A DNA stretch of 64,000 nt, taken from the NCBI RefSeq assembly GCF_050303215.1, contig NZ_JBNLBH010000102.1, positions 1 to 64,000 of the forward strand, read 5' to 3'. The first letter of the stretch is position 1; each line of letters begins with the position of its first letter. Below, piece after piece: positions 55,226 through 62,786 of the stretch. The translations under genes were made by a program, and so were the position numbers. This stretch comes from Haliangium sp050303215 (GTDB lineage: Bacteria > Myxococcota_A > Polyangia > Haliangiales > Haliangiaceae). The notes beneath the pieces were generated by a model. That model worked only from the letters and a program-made list of their open reading frames with translations. It did no database searches and was not told the DNA's origin.

Positions 55226-57072
55226 GCGTGACCGTGCCCAGCCTCATCGAGGCCGTGCCCGGCTATCTCGGCCTGCTGCCCGATGACCCCGGCGTCGTGG
55301 CCCTGGTCCGCTTCGACGAGCGCGACGCCGCGCTCGCGCCCCGGGATGCCCTCGGCGCCCTCACGGCCATGCGCGCGGCCCCGGCCCGGCCCGCCGTGGT
55401 CGAGGGCTACACCGGCCCGGCCCGACGCTTCGACGGCGCCCAGGGCCTCGTGGCCGACGACACGGCCGGCCGCACGCTCTTGCCGCGCACGGTGTCGGTG
55501 CTGGCGCTCGTGCACTGGGACGCCGCGGCCACGTCCGGCCCCGACACCATCGTCGCCCGCGGCCTCGGTGGCGGCCCGCTCGAGCACCGGAGCTGGCATC
55601 TGCGCATCGCGAAGCCCGGCGCTGGCACTGGCCGTCTCGAGTGGGCGTGGCAAGACCGCGCCGGCGTCGAGCGAGTCCAGCCCGGCGGGGCGTTCTTCGT
55701 CCCAGCGGACGGCTTCGTCTTGCTCGCGGCAACCCGCGAGTGGGCCGGCGATCGCTTCCTCCTGCGTTACTGGGCCGGCGAGACCTTGCTCGCCGCGGCC
55801 GAGAGCAGTGACATCGAGGTCAGCGGCGGCGTCGGTGGACACGTCACCATCGGCGTGCGTGAGGATGGCGCCGGCGGCCGTATCGAGCACTTCCACGGCG
55901 CCCTCGACCAGCTCGCCGTGCTCTCGACGCCACTCACGCAAGAGCAAGTGTCCTGGGTGTGGCGGCGCCTGGCTCGGTGGCAGCCCGGCCTGTACGACTC
56001 CCTACGGGCGCTCACGCCGCCCGGCCGCGCCCGCTCGCGCGACCGCGACAGCCTGGTCCAGCGCGACCTGCGCACCCGCGCCGGCGCCCTCGGCACCATC
56101 GCCGCGGCCGTCGAACTCCGCGCCCTCGCCGGCTTGCCCGACCGCGCCTTCGGCGATCGCCTGCGTGCCTGGGAACGCGCCGCCCGGCAACTCGCCGGCC
56201 CAGCCGATCCGGTCGAGGTGCGCCGCAACCGCGTGATCGCCGCGTTCCAGCGCGAGAGCGGGTTCAGTCACGACTCCCTGCGCCAGTCGCTGGCGCCGCT
56301 GCTCGGCATCGCCGAAGAGGATGTCGACATCTTCGAGGGCACCAACGTGACGTCCGGCGTGGATGTCGAGGCATGGGCGTTCACGGGCGCCGGCGCCACC
56401 CCCGAGTCGGCGAGCGGCGGTCGCGTCGCCGTGGACACCGGAGCCGAGACCGTCGAGATGGTGGTCGGTGCGAGCACGGCCTTCTCGACACTCGACGGCC
56501 CATGCCGCTACCGCGCCGCCGCCCTCGACGGCTGCGTGCTCGACGCCGAACTCGTCACCGCGTCGGCCGAGCGCGTATTCGTCGCGGTCTGGTCGCCGGG
56601 TGACGTGGCGCGTGGACTCGAGATCACGGTCTCCGACGCCGCGGCGCTCGTGTCCGCGCCGGCCGAGCTCGCCGGCATCTACCCCCTGCCGCTCCGCATC
56701 CGCATCCGCGCCCGCGACGGGCAGGTGTTCGCGGCCCTCACCGGTGGCGCCGAGGTCGCCCTCGGCCCGTGTCCGAGCCCGATCGCCTGGGCCGGCGTGT
56801 CCGTGGTGCCGACCATCCCCACTCGACCCAGCGAGGACGTCACCGCTACGTGGCGACTCGTGGTCTGGAACCCGCAGTCCCGAGCGCCGCTGCACGGCTA
56901 CGTGCTCAGCGAGACCGCCGCGGACCTGGCCGGCGCCCGAGCCCAACTCAGCGCTCAGAAGCCCGCCCACATCTTCGCGGCCGTCATCACCCGACCGTGT
57001 CTGGTCTGCGACGACGCCGACAACGGCACCGACCAGGCCCCGCTCTGTCCCAGCCCTACGAAAGGAACCTGA
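55222..57072 (+). CDS. LamG-like domain fused to gp48/YmfQ-type tail protein
   Basis: This 616-residue protein joins a concanavalin/LamG-like N-terminal domain (about 15-250: ARRFDGAQGLVADDTAGRTL, SWHLRIAKPGAGTGRLEWAW, LDQLAVLSTPLTQEQVSWVW) to a tail region with VRRNRVIAAFQRESGFSHDS, the core of gp48/DUF2313 proteins, which link baseplate to fibre. A beta-rich C-terminus follows. The GTG at 55222 overlaps the gp47 stop and has GGAGG seven bases upstream; a GTG at 55210 is less likely. The LamG part probably binds a host surface carbohydrate. Confidence 0.72.
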   Translation: MSVTVPSLIEAVPGYLGLLPDDPGVVALVRFDERDAALAPRDALGALTAMRAAPARPAVVEGYTGPARRFDGAQGLVADDTAGRTLLPRTVSVLALVHWDAAATSGPDTIVARGLGGGPLEHRSWHLRIAKPGAGTGRLEWAWQDRAGVERVQPGGAFFVPADGFVLLAATREWAGDRFLLRYWAGETLLAAAESSDIEVSGGVGGHVTIGVREDGAGGRIEHFHGALDQLAVLSTPLTQEQVSWVWRRLARWQPGLYDSLRALTPPGRARSRDRDSLVQRDLRTRAGALGTIAAAVELRALAGLPDRAFGDRLRAWERAARQLAGPADPVEVRRNRVIAAFQRESGFSHDSLRQSLAPLLGIAEEDVDIFEGTNVTSGVDVEAWAFTGAGATPESASGGRVAVDTGAETVEMVVGASTAFSTLDGPCRYRAAALDGCVLDAELVTASAERVFVAVWSPGDVARGLEITVSDAAALVSAPAELAGIYPLPLRIRIRARDGQVFAALTGGAEVALGPCPSPIAWAGVSVVPTIPTRPSEDVTATWRLVVWNPQSRAPLHGYVLSETAADLAGARAQLSAQKPAHIFAAVITRPCLVCDDADNGTDQAPLCPSPTKGT

Positions 57073-58199
57073 TGCCCTGGCCCACCGTACCACTCGAAAA
57101 CTACCAACCGGGCACGCCCGTGCGGTCTGTGCACATGAACGCCCTCCAGCACACCGTCATGGAGCTGTCCAGCCTGCAAGGCGCCCAGCACTGGGCGCTC
57201 TGGGGTCGCAGCATGTTCGGCGACGACACGCTCGCAGCCCGGCCCGTGGGCGACGCCCTGTCCGTGCTCGCCGACGACGTCACCAGGACCGTGCGAATTC
57301 AGCCCGGCGTGCTTCTGTGGCGCATTTCGGACACCTTCGTCCTGCGCCATCACCTAGACCAGGAGATCGAGGTCACCGTCGAGCGTCCCAGCACCGGCAT
57401 GCGCTACGACCTCCTGTCCTACAAGCTCGAAGTGCTCGAGGGTGACCAGGACACCACGCCGCTGTCGCCGAGCCAGCCACAGACGACGCACTACGACCCG
57501 GTCAACAAGACCACGCTCACCATCACGCTCACCTCGGGCACGCCCGACGGCACGTCTCCACAGGATCCGGCGCCGCCGAATGACGAGGTCGTGTTCACGC
57601 GGCTGCGCATCAACGACCACGACGGCCTGACGACCGGCTTCAACAACCTGGGCGACGTGCACGACCTGCGCACGCCCGCGGGCCACGGCCGCCAGCCGCT
57701 CTCTCTGAGCACCGCCGTCGGTGACTGGACATTCATACCCAACATGCAGCGCTGGTATGGCCAGTCGGGCGCCAAGCTCTACATCCCGGTGCGGCTCGCC
57801 AACCAGCGCCACCTGCGCCTGCGCGCGCTCTGGCTCCTCGGCGTGTTCCACGCCGGCGACACCGTTATCGAGGTCAACGCCGACGCCCAACAGGTACCGA
57901 GCGGCGGGACCCAACTCGGCACCGCCCCAAACGACGTGTCGGCCGCCGTCCAGGGCGTCGGCACCAAGCAGCGCGTCGATCTACTGCCGGCCTACCGCAC
58001 CTTCGAGGAGACCGAGCTCGAGCCGCTGTGGGTCGAGGGACGTCCAACGCCGCACACCCATCGCTCGACCCCGTTGGACTGGGATCTGGCCGAGAGCTCG
58101 ATCCGCATCGACATCACGGCGGCGACCGGCGAGGTCAGCCCGGGCGTACCCCGCACCGACCATCTGTACGCCGTGGTCGCCGAGTGGTGGGGCGCGTAG
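57072..58199 (+). CDS. Phage tail fibre-like protein
   Basis: This 375-residue protein has no motif I can name firmly. Its order after gp48 and its beta-rich composition (TVRIQPGVLLWRISDTF, VEVNADAQQVPSGGTQLG-type segments) suggest a tail fibre or receptor-binding subunit. Its first bases overlap the previous stop (TGATG). An upstream in-frame extension would run into gp48. Confidence 0.6.
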   Translation: MPWPTVPLENYQPGTPVRSVHMNALQHTVMELSSLQGAQHWALWGRSMFGDDTLAARPVGDALSVLADDVTRTVRIQPGVLLWRISDTFVLRHHLDQEIEVTVERPSTGMRYDLLSYKLEVLEGDQDTTPLSPSQPQTTHYDPVNKTTLTITLTSGTPDGTSPQDPAPPNDEVVFTRLRINDHDGLTTGFNNLGDVHDLRTPAGHGRQPLSLSTAVGDWTFIPNMQRWYGQSGAKLYIPVRLANQRHLRLRALWLLGVFHAGDTVIEVNADAQQVPSGGTQLGTAPNDVSAAVQGVGTKQRVDLLPAYRTFEETELEPLWVEGRPTPHTHRSTPLDWDLAESSIRIDITAATGEVSPGVPRTDHLYAVVAEWWGA

Positions 58200-58265
58200 C
58201 CCGGCTCAGCAACCTGCGTATCCCCGCGGTGGCATGCCGCGGCCCAACCCTCAATGGAGAGAACC

Positions 58266-59093
58266 GTGAAGCCCAAGTACATCATCACCCTCGCCCTCAT
58301 CACCTTGATCCTCGCCGCCCCCTTGCTCGCCGGGGCCGAACTCGTGTCCACCGATCCGGCGGCGCCGACCCCCATCGAGGTCATCGAGACCGGCCAGGCG
58401 GCCTGGTCCGCGTTCGCCGCCGGTCAGTGGGTGCTCGGCCTCGGTCTGGCGCTCACCGTGCTGATCCAGCTCTTCCGTGCCCCCTGGCTCGGAGCGCTGG
58501 TCACCCGGATCCCGCCGCGATGGCGCGTAGCCATCCCCTTGGCCCTCTCTGGCCTCGCCTCAGCGCTCCTGGCCCTGGCCGGCGAGGTGCCGGCCGAGCT
58601 CGCCGCGCTCATCTGGCCGGCCACAGCCGGCGTCGCCATCGCCGCCCACGAAGTGGGCGAGGCTGCGCGCGCTCGGCGCCCGCGTTATCGAGGCGGCCGG
58701 CTCGGCCTGGTGTCGCTCGCAATGGGGGCGCTGCTCATCGGCGGCTGCGCCCTGCGCGCGCCGGTGCAGCCGCTGGCGGCCGGGCTCACGACCACGCCGA
58801 GCGGCGAGGTGTTGCGCTTCGACCTCGCCCGGGTCGCCGACAGCGGCGACCTGCTCACCTGGTGCCGCGCGCGACAGGAGCGGCGCTGGTGGAGCTCGGC
58901 GTTGGCCCATGCCGCCGGGGTGCTCGCGGGCGGCCTCGCCGCCGCCGCGGTGGCCCGTGATGACGACCGGCTTGAGCTCAGCCTCGAGGTCGGCAGCCTG
59001 GTCTCGGCCGGCCTCGCCGCGGGCGCGCAGACATATTCGAGCGCCCAGGCCGGCGCCTACGAGCAGCATTGCTCCGGTACCGGCGCAATGTGA
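58266..59093 (+). CDS. Small membrane protein at end of phage module, holin-like
   Basis: This 275-residue protein starts with a signal-anchor (YIITLALITLILAAPLLAGA) and has two or three more hydrophobic segments (VLGLGLALTVLIQLF, IPLALSGLASALLALAGEV, ALAHAAGVLAGGLAAAAVAR). A GGCALRAP lipobox-like stretch sits near 160, so an overlapping spanin-like lipoprotein is possible. I chose GTG at 58266 because GGAGAG precedes it; an ATG at 58254 lacks this. A degenerate second copy lies at 62255-62670. Function is inferred from position only. Confidence 0.58.
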   Translation: MKPKYIITLALITLILAAPLLAGAELVSTDPAAPTPIEVIETGQAAWSAFAAGQWVLGLGLALTVLIQLFRAPWLGALVTRIPPRWRVAIPLALSGLASALLALAGEVPAELAALIWPATAGVAIAAHEVGEAARARRPRYRGGRLGLVSLAMGALLIGGCALRAPVQPLAAGLTTTPSGEVLRFDLARVADSGDLLTWCRARQERRWWSSALAHAAGVLAGGLAAAAVARDDDRLELSLEVGSLVSAGLAAGAQTYSSAQAGAYEQHCSGTGAM

Positions 59094-59392
59094 CCACCGA
59101 CCAAGGACGCAGCCTCAAAGGACAACTGCGATATTGCGCACCCGAGGCTGTTCAGGGATCATCCGAAACCAAATCGTCGCGCCGGCCGCGTCGCGAGGGC
59201 GACGCGGCCGTTGCACGGACGCAGGGAACCTCGGGAACCCCGGAGTGTTGCGGGTAGAGATGCGCCTGCAGCAGTATCGCCTAGGCGAGGTGTACGGATC
59301 GGCGGCTGGCAGGACGGACTTTGCTATGGTCCTCCGACGCTTGCCTCTCGTGGACAAGCCACATTCTGGAATCTCATCAGGTCCCCTACCTC
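59094..59392. other. Gap between phage module and HEPN gene
   Basis: These 299 bases contain no supported gene. Composition falls from GC-rich to near-balanced across this stretch, marking the junction with the low-GC cargo. I see no inverted repeats typical of an insertion sequence. Confidence 0.5.
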
Positions 59393-62047
59393 CTACTCCG
59401 AGTCCTTGGTATCACGGGCTGGAATGACAGTTCCGTCGGGCAGGTCAAACGGAAGCTCTACGGCGCCTGAAAATAGTAGACCAAGCCGACCAGTATCCTC
59501 TCTTTGACCGATTTCTTCTCGGGAAGCGATATCGGCGATCTCCCGCTGTACATCATGAGTCATGGCGGCATAGACAAGGCCTACAAATGCTTCGGCATCG
59601 CGGATAGATTGTTTGGCAGAAAGCGGCCCCGACAGAGTGGTGGCAGACCGAATCAGCCGATGCATGACCGAACCCTCACTATGAAAGACTGGCACCGTCC
59701 CGTCAAAATAAAGCCTATCAATCACCATCTCCTTGGGATCTAAATTCCCATGCAGAATCTGGTTTCTTTTATCCCGCAATTTCCCAAATGCGACATATCG
59801 CTCATCGGCGAAGTCAACTCCGCTTGCAAAACCGCGGCAGTGCAAATGGAGGCTGCGTATGCGAAGGTCTAACGACTGCCGAAGGACCCCATGGTACAGG
59901 GTCTTGTCAGCCCTGAGTTCGGGCTTGGCCAATGCAAACAGCACGAAATTCACAAAAGCCTCAACCATAATTGGGGTGTACGTCTCGATGAAGAAGCTGA
60001 GGTCGGCAGCCTCACGTTCCGCTTCTGCCCAGCGTCTGACACTCCCCATGTATGCTTCCCTCTCCTCTTCGGATGAATCCAGAGTCAATGGTTCAGGCTC
60101 TCTGAGATCTAATCTATCGAGCCTGTTGCACAAAGTCTCGATTAGGCGGACTAATCGCTGGTAAGGGTTGAGCAATAGCACCCACGGCTCAAGCGCATCC
60201 CGGACACGCGACAAATCGCGCCCTCGCTGAGCGAGATCGCCCTTGATGCGTCTGAGAATCTCCCATTGCTGACCGCGAGTTACGGGATTTGGAGTGCTTG
60301 CCCGGAAGATTACACCTGAGCTGCTCGCCAAGATGCTGAGCATCTCCTCGTTCACGCGGATATTATACTGCCAATGAAACAGATTATCAGAGGCATCTCC
60401 ACGAAGGGCAGACATCATACCATTCGGCTCTCCGAACCGGGCCTTCAGGTAGACGTAGAGGTCACTTGGTCGTATCGCACCGTTATTGCGCCATTGAGTT
60501 TGAGGGAATGGCCGCTTCGTGCATCGCTCAAGCTCAAGCTCAAGGGGAGCTTCTTGCCAGTCATCGATCGAGAGAAGACCGATAGGCTCCCTGATGATCA
60601 GGGAATGCACTGGCGGGACGAATGCTGCCCTTAGTGCTTCGATTTGTTCGTTGTGGCGATCTTCCTTCGGTGGTTCAACACCAGCCAATGGAAACCCATA
60701 CCAGTTAATCAGTACACCGAAGTTTTTCGCGGTTCCAAAAACAAAGAATTCACCAGAGTTCGTGTTGGCCCGAATTGCCAAGTCACCGCCAGCCCAAAAT
60801 GCCCGATGGGAAACGAATGCGCCAATCCGTTCCAAGGTGAGAGGGCCGGGAAGAGCCACTGTTGTCCGATCTAGCGACGCTAGCATAGCCTCGACGTCAA
60901 TGGCAACATCTGCTTTGTTGCGGACAAGATCTTCGAAGATCGTCATCAATTCGCCGGGATCACAGGGGGCGTCGTCCCCATTGATGACGTTGCCCCAGTC
61001 GATATGTTGGGAGTCATAGATGAGCATTCGGCGCCAGTAGTCGTCAAGGATACCTTTGCGATAAAGAGAATGTGCGTTCAATTCAATGTATTTGAGTTGT
61101 TGCGATTCGTTGTCCCACCAGGGCAGGCGCCGACCTTCGTTGGTGGCAACGCTCGTCCAAAGTGACAGTTCGACGAGAGAGCCTGCATACCAGGCCATCA
61201 TGGGGCTTTGCTCGTAGAGCTTCTTGAGTGCGTCGAAGAGCGGTGGCAACCCCTCCGACTGTGCCAATGTATACAATTTCAGTGCCGCACGCACTGCCCC
61301 TTCGGGGCTGAGATCGATAAAAATCGATCTCAGGAGTAAAGGGACGTGTTCATCGTCCAGTATGCTCTCCAGGTCGCCCTGTGCCAGGGCGATTGACGGT
61401 AGCGTGAGACGCTTTGCGTAGCTTTCGATCCAAGAGATACTCATTCTCTGAGCTGGTTCAAGGTGTTTCCTCCAATGTTCACAGGTTTCCCAGAAATGCG
61501 CGGCTTCATCTGCATTTTCCGATGTAAGTCTTCCGAGGTTATCCAAGTGTGTGGAGAGGGCGAAGGCGCCTTCTCCGAGAGGGAGCTGGACTTGGAAGAC
61601 TGTCCGCGGCGCACCGTCGCGAAATAGCACTGCGATGAACTCCCGGGATTCTAGTATTTGGCGTGCCACCGGGTTTGAACGAGGGAGAAAGACTCTGGCG
61701 TGTAGTGCTGGCTCGATGTCACGTCGGTACATAGTGATTGTCAAGCTGGTGCCGAAACAGCCAGGCCAGACCCACGGAACCATCCCTACCGATCGAGGGT
61801 CGATAGCATCGACCTTCGTGGAGTCACGAAGAACGAAGCCGAGCAATGGAGGAGCTCCTCGCACAGAAGCTCCCGTGAGGAAGTCTGCGTCCTTCATCTT
61901 CGCAGCAAGTCTTGTCACACTGCTTTCTGGCACCTGCGCCAATGGAATTGCATTGGTTATGCTAGAGGCATCGATGACTGTTTTACTGCTTGACTTTCGT
62001 CGAGATTTCTTCTGTCGAGATTTCTTCTGTCGAGACTTCTTGCTCAC
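59393..62047 (-). CDS. Large HEPN-motif protein, candidate defence RNase
   Basis: This 884-residue protein matches no family I can name. It begins with three basic five-residue repeats (KKSRQ), then a mixed region with LFRDGAPRTVFQVQLP-like strands and many Trp (WYAGSLVELSLW, LPWWDNESQQLKYIELN), a helical middle and a C-terminal helical segment containing KLRDKRNQILHGNLDP: R761-x4-H766 is the RxxxxH motif of HEPN RNases, which act in toxin-antitoxin, CRISPR-type and abortive infection systems. Base composition is clearly lower in GC than the surroundings, codon choice differs, and it sits between two copies of a phage membrane gene, all indicating transfer. Start is the GTG at 62047, without a strong ribosome-binding site. 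Confidence 0.72.
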   Translation of the reverse strand: MSKKSRQKKSRQKKSRRKSSSKTVIDASSITNAIPLAQVPESSVTRLAAKMKDADFLTGASVRGAPPLLGFVLRDSTKVDAIDPRSVGMVPWVWPGCFGTSLTITMYRRDIEPALHARVFLPRSNPVARQILESREFIAVLFRDGAPRTVFQVQLPLGEGAFALSTHLDNLGRLTSENADEAAHFWETCEHWRKHLEPAQRMSISWIESYAKRLTLPSIALAQGDLESILDDEHVPLLLRSIFIDLSPEGAVRAALKLYTLAQSEGLPPLFDALKKLYEQSPMMAWYAGSLVELSLWTSVATNEGRRLPWWDNESQQLKYIELNAHSLYRKGILDDYWRRMLIYDSQHIDWGNVINGDDAPCDPGELMTIFEDLVRNKADVAIDVEAMLASLDRTTVALPGPLTLERIGAFVSHRAFWAGGDLAIRANTNSGEFFVFGTAKNFGVLINWYGFPLAGVEPPKEDRHNEQIEALRAAFVPPVHSLIIREPIGLLSIDDWQEAPLELELERCTKRPFPQTQWRNNGAIRPSDLYVYLKARFGEPNGMMSALRGDASDNLFHWQYNIRVNEEMLSILASSSGVIFRASTPNPVTRGQQWEILRRIKGDLAQRGRDLSRVRDALEPWVLLLNPYQRLVRLIETLCNRLDRLDLREPEPLTLDSSEEEREAYMGSVRRWAEAEREAADLSFFIETYTPIMVEAFVNFVLFALAKPELRADKTLYHGVLRQSLDLRIRSLHLHCRGFASGVDFADERYVAFGKLRDKRNQILHGNLDPKEMVIDRLYFDGTVPVFHSEGSVMHRLIRSATTLSGPLSAKQSIRDAEAFVGLVYAAMTHDVQREIADIASREEIGQREDTGRLGLLFSGAVELPFDLPDGTVIPARDTKDSE
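61999..62043 (-). repeat. Three 15-bp tandem repeats at the 5' end of the HEPN gene
   Basis: GTCGAGATTTCTTCT occurs twice exactly and a third time with changes (61999-62013, 62014-62028, 62029-62043). It encodes the basic K-K-S-R-Q repeats of the HEPN-motif protein. Copy number could vary by slippage. Confidence 0.8.
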
Positions 62048-62254
62048 GGTTTCCGCATCCGGTTATGTTAGACCTTCACATTCTAGCAGGGTGATGAAGA
62101 AGTTGCCCAGCCGGAATCAACGGGGTCGCGCCTACCCCCAAGGCGGGAGGCCCGACGGCTCATCCTCCGCGCCCGAACAACGACGGACAGCCCCCGACAG
62201 TCCACAGACACAGTGGTAGGTCAGCGTCTTCAACGGCCCTCATGAGCCACCGGA

Positions 62255-62670
62255 CAATCACCGTCGCCCCCATCATCCAGAGCCCTCGCCGCCCCTCCTC
62301 GCTGTGGCCGAGCTCGTGTCCGTCGCTCCGGCGCCCACCCCATCAAAATCGCCGAGACCGGCCTGGTCCGCGTTCGCCGCCGCTCAGTGAGTGCTCGACC
62401 TCGGTCTGGCGCTCACCGTCCTGATCCCGCTATTTCGCCCCCGTGGCTCGAGGCGTTGGTCAGCCGCGTGCCCGCGCGCTGGCGCGTAGCCATCCCGATG
62501 GCCTTGCCTGGCCTCGCCTCGGCGCTCCTGGCCCTGGCCGGCGACGGCCATCGCTGGCGTCGCCGCTGTCTCTCACGAGGTGGGCGAGGTCCGTGAGTGC
62601 TCGACGCTCGCAGTATCGAGGCAGCCACATCTCGGCCTGGTCTCGCTCGCGCTGGAGCGCCTCCGAGCGG
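62255..62670 (+). pseudogene. Degenerate second copy of the phage small membrane-protein gene
   Basis: Aligned by eye, this stretch matches about 58280-58730: for instance CTCGGTCTGGCGCTCACCGT and CGCGTAGCCATCCC occur in both. It carries a TGG-to-TGA nonsense change at 62388-62390 and small deletions (an 8-base loss near 62356), so it cannot be translated. Together with the intact copy it flanks the HEPN gene. The gap 62048-62254 to its left and 62671-62786 to its right have no other gene. Confidence 0.78.
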
Positions 62671-62786
62671 CTCGGCCGCCCACGTGGTGCGTTTCATCCC
62701 AACGGTGCGTACGCCCCGTGGGCGCTGTGGGATCGCGGTGAGGCGGCTTGTAGACTTCGTCGGACCCGGGAGACTATACTTCGTAG

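Larger units (their letters stand above)
52031..62670. mobile_element. Decayed Mu-like prophage/tail-module remnant next to tRNA-Asn
   Basis: The segment runs from the integrase remnant to the broken copy of the small membrane-protein gene. It holds phage baseplate and tail-fibre genes (gpP-like fragment, gp45, gp46, gp47, gp48-like, fibre) but no capsid, sheath, tube, replication or lysis-enzyme genes. The right part carries a low-GC cargo gene. I could not find a second copy of the tRNA 3' end, so the right boundary is uncertain and may lie beyond 64000. Confidence 0.6.
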
